Assembly: GCA_017303475.1 (NCBI GenBank)
Contig: JAFLBO010000002.1
Coordinates: forward strand, 62,001-126,000
Direction of reading: 5' to 3'
From: Chitinophagales bacterium
Lineage (GTDB): Bacteria > Bacteroidota > Bacteroidia > Chitinophagales > Saprospiraceae
DNA length: 64,000 bases
How positions within the stretch are numbered: the stretch's first letter is position 1; the number at the start of each line of letters is the position of its first letter. A program made the position numbers and the translations under genes. The notes below the pieces were generated by a model. The model was not told the DNA's origin and did no database searches. It worked only from the letters and a program-made list of their open reading frames with translations. Of the stretch, positions 25,534-32,984 are shown piece by piece.

Positions 25534-26502
25534 ATGAAATCTCCCTCGCTCACAACCAGATCTCATCTTGTTATTGGATATATGATCCTGGCCTTTGGCT
25601 GGTGGTCGTTTCATTTGTGGCGACAAAATGACCGGGTTTTTGAGAAGGAGAAAAAGATTCTGGAGCTGAAATATCCCAACGTGGACTACACTTATGCTAC
25701 TCAGTATGACATAGCGGAAAACACCTGGGAAAGTGGTCGCCGTATGGTGATAGCGGAGGGGTTATTTTTCACGGCTTGTCTGATTTGGGGATTGTGGGTC
25801 ATCCGGCGGAGTGCATTCCGGGAGGTAGGATTGGCTCGACAGCGCAGAAACTTTCTATTGAGTATTACCCATGAATTAAAATCGCCCATAGCCGGGATGC
25901 GTTTGGTGTTGGAAACCCTGGGGAAACGGGAACTCAGCAAAGAGCAACGTACACCATTGATTTCCAACGGCTTAAAGGATGCGGACCGGCTGCAAAATCT
26001 GGTAGAAAGTTTGTTGCTAGCCGCCCGGTTAGAAGACAATTGGCGACCATTGCATGAGCCGCTTGATTTCAAAAAGTTGGTTCAGGATGCTGCAGATAGT
26101 CTTCGCATACGTTTTCCGGAAGCTAAATTCCAGTTAGAAATTCCAGAACATCTGCCGCCCGTTCAGGCAGACCAAATGGGTTTGTGCGCCATTGTGCAAA
26201 ACCTGTTGGAGAATGCCTTGAAATATTCGCCAGAAGGCGCTCCGGTGACTGTTTCAGCCGAACAATCCAACGGAAAATTCAGATTCCGGGTAGCTGATCT
26301 GGGTCAGGGCATCCCGGATGATGAAAAGCAATCGGTTTTTGAAAAATTTTACCGCATGGGGAATGAAGAAACCCGTCATTCCACCGGCACCGGATTGGGG
26401 CTGTATATCGTTAAACACGTGTTGAAAGCCCATGAGGGGCAAGTCAAATTATCTGATAATCAACCCCAGGGAACTGTATTTGAAGTGGAATTACCTGGAT
26501 GA
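25534..26502 (+). CDS. Orphan sensor histidine kinase
   Basis: A 322-residue membrane kinase. Helices at about residues 10-28 and 72-92 bracket a short periplasmic segment. HisKA has the phosphoaccepting histidine in LLSITHELKSPIAGMRL. The ATP-binding domain has NLLENALKYSPEG (N box), VADLGQGIPD (G1), FEKFYRMG (F box) and GTGLGLYIVK (G2). No response-regulator gene is next to it, so its partner is elsewhere. Palindromes of one repeat family lie on both sides of the gene. Confidence 0.9.
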   Translation: MKSPSLTTRSHLVIGYMILAFGWWSFHLWRQNDRVFEKEKKILELKYPNVDYTYATQYDIAENTWESGRRMVIAEGLFFTACLIWGLWVIRRSAFREVGLARQRRNFLLSITHELKSPIAGMRLVLETLGKRELSKEQRTPLISNGLKDADRLQNLVESLLLAARLEDNWRPLHEPLDFKKLVQDAADSLRIRFPEAKFQLEIPEHLPPVQADQMGLCAIVQNLLENALKYSPEGAPVTVSAEQSNGKFRFRVADLGQGIPDDEKQSVFEKFYRMGNEETRHSTGTGLGLYIVKHVLKAHEGQVKLSDNQPQGTVFEVELPG

Positions 26503-26511
26503 ACAACGGGA

Positions 26512-26719
26512 CGATGGACGATGAACGATGGGCTTGCGTGGGCATTTATAACAACGTGGGTTGTCATCCCGGGAACCGGGACCTACACAAGCTATGCTTT
26601 GTGGTTCTTCTTTGATCAAAAGAATTGTGAACAGCCAGGCTTGTGTGGGCCTCGCTGCACGGCATGACAACCCACGCTGTTATAAATGCCCACGCAAGCC
26701 CATCGTTCATCGTCCATCG
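26512..26719. repeat. Nested long inverted repeat, family P, copy 2
   Basis: Outer arms 26512-26567 and 26664-26719 are reverse complements over 56 bases with one mismatch. Inside them is a less perfect pair built on GACCTACACAAGC and GCTTGTGTGGGCC, the same core as copy 1. The element begins 9 bases after the histidine kinase stop and its right tail merges into CATCGTCC tandem words. Confidence 0.85.
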
Positions 26720-26797
26720 TTCATCGTCCCGTCGTCCATCGCTCATCGTCCCGTCGTCCATCGCTCATCGTCCCGTCGTCCATCGTCCATCGTCCTC
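26701..26797. repeat. Tandem CATCGTCC words ending at prmC
   Basis: About three 22-base units of form CCATCGCTCATCGTCCCGTC plus partial units fill the space up to ATG 26798. The open frame that runs through it (PSFIVHRSSSRR-type peptide) is low-complexity and is not taken as coding. Confidence 0.75.
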
Positions 26798-27631
26798 ATG
26801 GCAACTGACATTCAAACCCGACTAATTTCTGCACTAGCGCCCAGGTATGGCGCCGGGGAGGCACGTGCTATTGCGCGGATCGTTTGGGAGGATGCTTTTG
26901 ATTTTGGCAGGAAACCAGACCCGGAGTTGCTGGATCGGATAGAAGCACGGTTGTTGCAGGGCGAGCCGGTGCAATATGTACTGGGAGAAGCTGATTTTTT
27001 TGGGTTAAAATTTCTGGTGAACCCATCTGTGCTCATTCCCCGTCAGGAAACCGAAGAACTGGTGGCCTGGGTATTGGAATGGTTGAAAAATGTATATGAA
27101 ACGCCGATCAAGCTAATTGATATTGGCTTAGGCAGCGGCTGTATTGGCATCACTGTACAGAAAAAGCAACCTGCCATTGAGCTTTGGGGCATTGACAAAA
27201 GTGAAGCAGCCCTGGAAACTGCCCGGCAAAATGCAGCCTGCTTGTTGCCGGGAAAAACGGTTCATCTGTTACACGCCGATATATTGAACCGGCTCGATTG
27301 GCTGAAACTACCACAGGCAAGTGTCATTGTCTCCAACCCGCCTTATATCCCTTATACCGAACAGCATCTGGTGCCAGAGCACGTAGCTGCGCATGAGCCT
27401 GGCATGGCCTTATTTGTGGAGGATACTGATCCTTTGCTTTTTTACCGAACCATTGCCGTGTTTGCCCGTGAAAAGTTGCTACCTGGCGGGGCGTTGTTTT
27501 TTGAATGTAACGAATTTAATGCCCAGGAGGTGCTGCAATTATTGCAGGATCAAGGGTTTAGCAAGGTGGAATTGCGCAAGGATCTGGCAGGAGCGGAGCG
27601 GATGGTGATGGGGGAACTGCCTACCCCCTAG
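26798..27631 (+). CDS. prmC: Release factor glutamine methyltransferase
   Basis: Methylates the GGQ glutamine of peptide release factors RF1 and RF2. The 277-residue protein starts at ATG 26798 (MATDIQTRLISALAPRYG); the frame upstream is repeat DNA. It has the N-terminal helical domain, then FLVNPSVLIPRQETEELV, the SAM-binding IDIGLGSGCIGI, and the catalytic VSNPPYIP. It converges on a PPOX-family gene with an 11-base overlap. Confidence 0.93.
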   Translation: MATDIQTRLISALAPRYGAGEARAIARIVWEDAFDFGRKPDPELLDRIEARLLQGEPVQYVLGEADFFGLKFLVNPSVLIPRQETEELVAWVLEWLKNVYETPIKLIDIGLGSGCIGITVQKKQPAIELWGIDKSEAALETARQNAACLLPGKTVHLLHADILNRLDWLKLPQASVIVSNPPYIPYTEQHLVPEHVAAHEPGMALFVEDTDPLLFYRTIAVFAREKLLPGGALFFECNEFNAQEVLQLLQDQGFSKVELRKDLAGAERMVMGELPTP

Positions 27632-28175
27632 CCCCCCAATCCGTAACCAACCCATCCAGACTCTTTAAATTCTTCTCCTGTATGTACTCACGCATACCTT
27701 CTTCGCCTTTGCGATCTGCCCAATCCTGCATGATCCGGCGCTCGCCTGTGTAGGTGTACAAGGGAACTCCATAACCACAGGAAGTGGCAACCTCCTGCAC
27801 ATCAATCACCAATATCTGACGAGTATTAGAGTATTGTGCAAAAAGTCCGCTTAAATCACCCCATTCCGGCGAATCAGGTAGCACTGCTTTACCCCGACCG
27901 TAAATGCGCAGGATATTGGGCGGGCCATCAAAAGCACAGAACATCAGCGTGATTCGTCCGTTCTCCAGGGTATGCGCAGAGGTTTCATTGCCGCTTCCAA
28001 TGAAATCCAGATAAGCCACCTGCTTATCTGAAATCACCCGGAAGGTATCCAGTCCTTTCGGAGAGAGGTTAACATGTCCTCCGACATCCAGAGGCGCTGT
28101 AGCTACAAAGAACAAATGCTGTTTGGAGATAAACTCCTGATGCGCAGGAAGCAGGGAAGGGAAAAAACGGGCCAT
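27621..28175 (-). CDS. FMN-binding split-barrel (pyridoxamine oxidase-like) protein
   Basis: A 184-residue member of the pyridoxamine 5'-phosphate oxidase-like family. Recognisable parts are FVATAPLDVGGHVNLSPKG, the strand AYLDFIGSGNETSAHTLENG, and ITLMFCAFDGPPNILRIYG. The family binds FMN, F420 or haem, and the substrate is unknown. It lies downstream of the MocR gene on the same strand (102 bases), while a second split-barrel gene lies on the other side of MocR. Confidence 0.85.
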   Translation of the reverse strand: MARFFPSLLPAHQEFISKQHLFFVATAPLDVGGHVNLSPKGLDTFRVISDKQVAYLDFIGSGNETSAHTLENGRITLMFCAFDGPPNILRIYGRGKAVLPDSPEWGDLSGLFAQYSNTRQILVIDVQEVATSCGYGVPLYTYTGERRIMQDWADRKGEEGMREYIQEKNLKSLDGLVTDWGARG

Positions 28176-28277
28176 GAGTTGAGTGTTTGAGTGTTTGAGT
28201 TGGCGTTGCGTTTGTGATTCGTGCCTGAAGTACTGAAGAATGAAACCTTTGTGTCTTTGCGTCTTTATGCCTTCGTG

Positions 28278-29804
28278 TCACAACACCAAGCTCTTTGAGA
28301 CCTCTTTTAAAATGTGAAGTCCCTGTTGCATTTCTGCTTCATTGACAGAGGCAAATCCGAGTCGGGTGGCATTGAGGTTAGGATGATAGTATAAGCCATC
28401 AGAAAGGAGCAATCCTTGCTGTTTGCAGGCTCGGGCAAGTGCCGGAAGGGGTAATTTCGGATCAAATTTTGCCCAAACGGCCAATCCACCCGTGGGCTTC
28501 TGGAACGATACCAGATCGCCCATGGCAGCCTGAAGTCCCTCACAAAACAGGTCTCTCCTGCGGTGGTAAACTTTTTGCGCCTTTTTCAGGTGTCTTTGCA
28601 ATTCGCCATCGCGCAACATAGTGGCTATGGCTGCCTCCAACAGGTTGTCGCCCTGGCGGTCTACTATCCGGCGCAATGCAGCCATAGACTGGATCACGAC
28701 CTTGGGCGCCACCACATATCCCACCCGCAAAGCCGGTGAAAACACCTTGCTCAAGGATCCTACATACACCACATGATTGCCCTCATCTGCAGAAGCCAGG
28801 GGTAAAATGGGGTGACTATCGTAGTGAAAATCAAAATCGTAGTCGTCCTCCAAAATACAAAACCGGTATTTTTTGGCCAGTTGTAGCAACTTTAAACGCC
28901 TTTCTGCAGGCATCATCACAGTGGTTGGGTGCTGGTGATGCGGCGTTACATACACCATTCGCACGGATGTTTTCCGGCAAATGGCTTCAATGGCGTCTAC
29001 ATCCAGCCCTGCTTCATCCACCGGAACTTTTTGCAGCCGGGCGCCGCGATGCTCAAGAATGAGGTTGCAAGCCTGGTACGAAAGCTCGCCAACCACCACT
29101 GTATCGCCGGGGTGGACAATGGTTTGTACGGCCAGGTTGATGCCCATCATGGTGCCCCGCGTAATCATGACCTGCTCCTGCTGAATGGCCAGTCCCCTGC
29201 TCTCGCGCAGATAATCCGTCATGGCTTCCCGCAAAGCAGGTTCGCCGGCTGTATCTCCGTAAAACAACAAATTTTTGCGAAATCCTTGTCGCAAAGCTGT
29301 TCTGTATGCCCTACTTAGCTCCTCCCAGGGAGCAATACGAACATCCGGGAATCCATCGTTAAAGCCCAACGCATTGGAACTCCGCAACGGCAGATGCCGG
29401 GCCAGTGGATGTGGTTCAAATGCATAACCGGTTTCTTCGACAGCCGGCTTGTTATCCTTCCAGGCATGTAAGGGCTCCGGGAATATTTCTGGTAAGCGCA
29501 CACTCACAAAAGTGCCTTTAGACTGACGGGTTTCCAGCCAACCTTGCGCCAGCAGTTCATCATAAGCTGCCAGCACCGTTTTTCTATGCAATTGCAGCGA
29601 CTCTGCCATTTGCCTTGATCCCGGCAACTGACTCCCGGCCGGAATGGCGCCCCTACGGATGTGCTCAGACAAGGCCGCGGCGATCTGTAAATACAGGGGC
29701 TGCTTGCTGGTCTTGTCTAGTGAGTGAATGAGTGAGTGGGTGAATGAGTGGGTGAATGAGTGGAACACGGGTTTTGGTGTTTTGGTGAAACAAAGGTAAG
29801 TCAT
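28278..29804 (-). CDS. MocR-type regulator (GntR DNA-binding plus aminotransferase-like domain)
   Basis: A PLP-binding transcription factor of up to 508 residues. The winged helix (residues 35-100) reads PLYLQIAAALSEHIRRGAI, GSQLPGSRQMAESLQLHRKT. The aminotransferase-like domain carries NxxxYVTPHHQHPTTVMM and the PLP lysine in YVGSLSKVFSPALRVGY. The start is uncertain: ATG 29804 places a HSFTHSFTHSLIHS stretch, encoded by a 12-base tandem repeat, before the domain. A TACCTTTG -7 box lies inside the frame at 29797-29790, and GTG 29768 is an alternative start. Divergent from an FMN split-barrel gene it probably controls. Confidence 0.88.
   Translation of the reverse strand: MTYLCFTKTPKPVFHSFTHSFTHSLIHSLDKTSKQPLYLQIAAALSEHIRRGAIPAGSQLPGSRQMAESLQLHRKTVLAAYDELLAQGWLETRQSKGTFVSVRLPEIFPEPLHAWKDNKPAVEETGYAFEPHPLARHLPLRSSNALGFNDGFPDVRIAPWEELSRAYRTALRQGFRKNLLFYGDTAGEPALREAMTDYLRESRGLAIQQEQVMITRGTMMGINLAVQTIVHPGDTVVVGELSYQACNLILEHRGARLQKVPVDEAGLDVDAIEAICRKTSVRMVYVTPHHQHPTTVMMPAERRLKLLQLAKKYRFCILEDDYDFDFHYDSHPILPLASADEGNHVVYVGSLSKVFSPALRVGYVVAPKVVIQSMAALRRIVDRQGDNLLEAAIATMLRDGELQRHLKKAQKVYHRRRDLFCEGLQAAMGDLVSFQKPTGGLAVWAKFDPKLPLPALARACKQQGLLLSDGLYYHPNLNATRLGFASVNEAEMQQGLHILKEVSKSLVL
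29719..29763 (-). repeat. GTGAATGAGTGG-type tandem repeat at the MocR 5' end
   Basis: Units of 12 bases (GGTGAATGAGTG and variants) repeat over 45 bases. If translated they give THSF/IHSL units; because the unit is a multiple of three, copy-number change would not shift the frame. A related 8-base version lies at 47553-47600. Confidence 0.75.
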
Positions 29805-29812
29805 TTTATTAA

Positions 29813-29857
29813 CCGGACTACTGAATATTTAAAAACCGGGCGATTTGAGTAGTCCGG
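29813..29857. promoter_or_regulatory. Candidate MocR operator
   Basis: CCGGACTACT (29813-29822) and AGTAGTCCGG (29848-29857) form a perfect 10-base inverted repeat, centre to centre 35 bases. The right half falls inside the spacer of the divergent promoter (29844-29873). The left half begins 9 bases from ATG 29804 of MocR. MocR regulators commonly bind paired sites next to a divergent target, so this is a natural operator. The assignment is inference. Confidence 0.6.
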
Positions 29858-29873
29858 AAAGCTTTTATTTTTG
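29844..29873 (+). promoter_or_regulatory. Promoter of the FMN split-barrel/GNAT unit
   Basis: TTTG at 29844-29847 and TATTTTTG at 29866-29873, spaced 18 bases, match the Bacteroidota -33/-7 pair, 40 bases before ATG 29913. One half of the candidate MocR operator sits between the two boxes. Confidence 0.7.
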
Positions 29874-29912
29874 TGCATTAAAAAACCGCGTAGCGGTTCA
29901 ACTTAAATAGCT

Positions 29913-30560
29913 ATGAAAACAAAAGGACATCGAACGGAAGGAAGCCGGTATTATCCCAAGCGCTATGATTTCGATCCGGCAATGAGAAATGCCATTCTGG
30001 ATGAAGGGCTGGTGTGTCATGTGGCCTTTCAGCGGGAGGAACAGCCCATTATTATTCCCACCGGATATTGCAGGGTGGACAACACACTTTACCTGCATGG
30101 TTCGGTGGGAAGTCATTTTTTCATGGAAATGGCCAAAGGAATTCCGGTTTGCGTGAGTGTAACTTTACTGGATGGACTTGTTTTGGCCCGCTCAGTGTTT
30201 AATCACTCCATGAACTACCGTTCTGTAGTGGCGTTTGGCGTGACGCGGCTGGTAGAAAGTGACGAGGAACGCTGGATGGCGGCAGAGCGTTTCACCGAAC
30301 ACGTTGTTCCGGGACGCTGGGCAGATGCCCGCAAGCCCAGTGCGAGCGACATGAAAAAAACGATGTTTATTGCCGTAGATATCCAGGATGCATCCGTCAA
30401 ATTCAGGGCACATGGCGTAGGCGACGATCCGGAAGACATGCAACTGGACGTTTGGGCCGGTGTCATTCCCTTACGATTAAACGCTCAGCTGCCTGAAGCA
30501 GATGAATCTGGCATCCCTAATATTCCTTTACCTGAATATCTAACTGATTATCACAGATAA
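29913..30560 (+). CDS. FMN-binding split-barrel protein (PPOX family)
   Basis: A 215-residue flavin-binding protein of the pyridoxamine 5'-phosphate oxidase-like/NimA-like type. Family features are DEGLVCHVAFQREEQPIIIPTG (split), then GSHFFMEMAKGIPVCVSVTL and RSVFNHSMNYRSVVAFG. The N-terminal YYPKRYDFDPAMRNAILDE is typical of this subgroup. The activity is unknown. It is followed after one base by a GNAT acetyltransferase and controlled, I infer, by the divergent MocR. Confidence 0.87.
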   Translation: MKTKGHRTEGSRYYPKRYDFDPAMRNAILDEGLVCHVAFQREEQPIIIPTGYCRVDNTLYLHGSVGSHFFMEMAKGIPVCVSVTLLDGLVLARSVFNHSMNYRSVVAFGVTRLVESDEERWMAAERFTEHVVPGRWADARKPSASDMKKTMFIAVDIQDASVKFRAHGVGDDPEDMQLDVWAGVIPLRLNAQLPEADESGIPNIPLPEYLTDYHR

Positions 30561-30561
30561 T

Positions 30562-31074
30562 ATGACTTTTTTGCCCAGCACCACAGAAGATCTGGATACA
30601 ATATTTTACCTGTATGATACTGCCATTGCGCACCAAAAAGCAGTATCCAACATGCACTGGTTGCCTTTCGACCGGGAATTGGTGGCACAGGAAATTGCGG
30701 AGGGTCGGCAGTGGAAAATTGAACTGGACGGCCAGGTAGCCTGCGTATTTGTGGTAGCTTATCAGGACCCTGCTATTTGGGGAGAAATGGATCGCGAGCC
30801 GGCCGTTTATCTGCACCGAATTGTTACCCATCCCGATTTCAGAGGTCGCAATTTTGTGGGCGCTATACTGGAATGGGCCAAAGCGCACGGGAAGGCCCTT
30901 GGGAAATCCTATGTCAGATTGGATACCTGGGCTGAAAACATGAAGCTCAAGGAAATTTATGAACAAAACGGATTTGAGTTCCTGGGCGTTGTAACCCCAA
31001 ACAACCTGTCGGCCTTACCGAGTCATTATTCTGGCATCAGGTTGAGTTTATTCCAGGTGGAGATTCACCGCTAA
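30562..31074 (+). CDS. GNAT family N-acetyltransferase
   Basis: A 170-residue acetyltransferase. The acetyl-CoA motif A region is VYLHRIVTHPDFRGRNFVGAI (RxGxG-like loop, here RGRNFVG), followed by LGKSYVRLDTWAENMKLKEIY and FEFLGV. The substrate is unknown. It starts one base after the stop of the FMN split-barrel gene, so translation is coupled. A 22-bp perfect hairpin follows 27 bases after its stop. Confidence 0.88.
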   Translation: MTFLPSTTEDLDTIFYLYDTAIAHQKAVSNMHWLPFDRELVAQEIAEGRQWKIELDGQVACVFVVAYQDPAIWGEMDREPAVYLHRIVTHPDFRGRNFVGAILEWAKAHGKALGKSYVRLDTWAENMKLKEIYEQNGFEFLGVVTPNNLSALPSHYSGIRLSLFQVEIHR

Positions 31075-31101
31075 GTACGCGAAGTGCGCAAAAGCGATTC
31101 A

Positions 31102-31158
31102 CCGCGAAGTACGCTAAGGGCGCGAAGGGAGATTTTGCGCCCTTAGCGTACTTCGCGG
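31102..31158. terminator. Perfect 22-bp hairpin between convergent genes
   Basis: Arms 31102-31123 and 31137-31158 pair without mismatch around a 13-base loop. The arm contains GAAGTACGCTAAGGGCGC. Similar CGCGAAGTACG words are repeated on both sides. The position between convergent genes fits a bidirectional terminator. Confidence 0.8.
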
Positions 31159-31181
31159 GGAATCCCGTACTTCGCGGTGAG

Positions 31182-31724
31182 TCAATTTCTGGGCAAATAC
31201 CATCCAAGCCAGGCGCCTACCAGGCCCCATTGCACTACCGCATCCACGAGGTGCTCTAACGAATTGGTTTCAAACCAGATACTGTTGAGATATGGAATCG
31301 TCAGGTATGCCATTATGCCCACCGCAACCGATGCCTTAACAGCAGTCATCAGATCCAGTGCCGGTATTTTGGTTAACAACCAAATTAGCAGGAAAGCTAC
31401 CACCAGGTCAATGGCAAAACCACGAAACATATTCATACCCATGTCATTTTTCATAGCTTTATGGTATGTTACGGATGCCCAGGGCTTACCTTCATGTGCA
31501 GCCATTTCAGCCTCTACAGCTTCCCGGCTCAGGGAAGGATTTACTCCAGGCATCATATAAGTGCCTTCTTCCGTGAGGTTTTGACTCAGCGCCTCCAGGA
31601 TTTTATCCTGATTGGGCGTGAAGCCGTACTCGGATTTGTGAATAGGCACAAGCGCCCAGGAAACAAATTGCCAGATAAACAGGATCAGGCCACCTACGAT
31701 TGTTGCGACTAGTTGTTTTTTCAT
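31182..31724 (-). CDS. Conserved membrane protein of unknown function
   Basis: A 180-residue protein with hydrophobic helices near residues 5-27, 105-120, 128-145 and 160-178 (VATIVGGLILFIWQFVSWAL; FAIDLVVAFLLIWLL; ALDLMTAVKASVAVGIMAYL). A polar loop of about 75 residues between the first two helices contains GTYMMPGVNPSLSREAVEAE. I do not recognise a named family. It lies 104 bases downstream of the K+ channel gene on the same strand. Confidence 0.65.
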   Translation of the reverse strand: MKKQLVATIVGGLILFIWQFVSWALVPIHKSEYGFTPNQDKILEALSQNLTEEGTYMMPGVNPSLSREAVEAEMAAHEGKPWASVTYHKAMKNDMGMNMFRGFAIDLVVAFLLIWLLTKIPALDLMTAVKASVAVGIMAYLTIPYLNSIWFETNSLEHLVDAVVQWGLVGAWLGWYLPRN

Positions 31725-31828
31725 ATTCTTTTATTTTGATGTAATTGAACATGAGAATATAAAAGAATGCAATCAATTGCGTCATTAAATATCCACAACA
31801 ACCTGACAAGCCCGGTAATGGTTTGTCT

Positions 31829-32914
31829 TCATGCTGTAACTGCCGCCGAAAACTGATGAATTTGCGCTAAATCGCCCAAAACTACAATATGCATATCCGG
31901 CAAGAGAACCGTTTGATGCCCCGGATTCAATTCATACCGACCATCGGCATGCCGCAATGCAATAATGGGTAAGCTGGTTGAATCCAGCATACCTCCTTCT
32001 GCAATACTGCGCAAATGATAGTCAGGCTTCAACCGGGATACCGGAATTTCTTCAAACACTACCCTGCTGGTGCCCATATTGGAAATCAGGTTGAAAAACT
32101 CAACCAAATCTGGTTTGTTGATTAGGGTAGCCATATAAAAGCCGCCAATTCGCTCAGGCATAACCACATGATTGGCCCCGGCCCGGCGGAGTTTGGTTTC
32201 ATCTTCCGCACTGTTCAAACGACTGATAATTTTCAGGGTTGGATTGAGTTGCCGGGCCGACATCACCACAAAAACATTGCTGGCATCCACAGGCAGAGTT
32301 ACCACCAATGAACTCGCGCGTTCAATACCGGCCTCCAAAAGAACTTCATCCCTGGTGGCATCACCGCGCAGAAAAAAATAGCTGGTATCCCTCCGCAGTT
32401 GCTCCAATTTATTGGGATCTGTTTCAATCACTACAAAAGGCAGGTTTTCTTTGGCTAATTCCTTGCAAACCTCTGTGGAATGCCTGCCAAACCCACAGAT
32501 TATGGTATGCTTTTGCAGTTTTTTTATGCGCTCCATCATTTTAAAATCCAGGAAAAAAGCATGAATATCGTCATCAGTTAAAATGCTGGTAATGGTTGAA
32601 ATGGCATAGGCAAAAAAACCGATGTTGAAAATAATCAGGAAAGAAGTAAAGATCCTGCCGCTATGACTAAGGGGAATAACCTCTCCAAAGCCTACGGTAG
32701 AGAGGGTAACCAGACTCATGTAATAAGCATCGAACCAAGTGGTGTGCTCAATGATCCGATAGCCAATGGCGCCTATCAATACTGCCAGTACCAATACACC
32801 AACGGCAGTGCGTAAACGGCGCACAGCATGTTGGAAATGCTCCAGACGGTTTCGTTGGGTAAAACGAACCTCCCGGGGTTCCAACAAACGGAACAAATGA
32901 ATCAGGTAATTCAT
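31829..32914 (-). CDS. Two-helix potassium channel with TrkA-N (RCK) domain
   Basis: A 361-residue Kch/MthK-type channel subunit. First helix about residues 33-52, pore helix and filter in SLVTLSTVGFGEVIPLSH, second helix around residues 88-110. The cytosolic TrkA-N/RCK domain starts HTIICGFGRHSTEVCKELA (Rossmann GxGxxG-like) and ends with a TrkA-C-like part. The filter is TVGFG rather than the common TVGYG, which occurs in several bacterial K+ channels. It is the last gene of a minus-strand row with the EAD11-like and T9SS/PKD genes, 70 bases after the former. Confidence 0.9.
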   Translation of the reverse strand: MNYLIHLFRLLEPREVRFTQRNRLEHFQHAVRRLRTAVGVLVLAVLIGAIGYRIIEHTTWFDAYYMSLVTLSTVGFGEVIPLSHSGRIFTSFLIIFNIGFFAYAISTITSILTDDDIHAFFLDFKMMERIKKLQKHTIICGFGRHSTEVCKELAKENLPFVVIETDPNKLEQLRRDTSYFFLRGDATRDEVLLEAGIERASSLVVTLPVDASNVFVVMSARQLNPTLKIISRLNSAEDETKLRRAGANHVVMPERIGGFYMATLINKPDLVEFFNLISNMGTSRVVFEEIPVSRLKPDYHLRSIAEGGMLDSTSLPIIALRHADGRYELNPGHQTVLLPDMHIVVLGDLAQIHQFSAAVTA

Positions 32915-32984
32915 CCATCTAAGGTATCACTATGCCGGCATAATACTGAAGAATCCAGATCAGCGTCGGAATTGATTGTACTCG

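Noticed and set aside
26561..26797. N-terminal extension of prmC
   Set aside because: The extension is the translation of a palindrome and CATCGTCC tandem words; ATG 26798 matches the family start.
25440..26797. Possible CRISPR array
   Set aside because: The repeats are contiguous short words or palindromic arms without regular unique spacers, and no cas gene is nearby.
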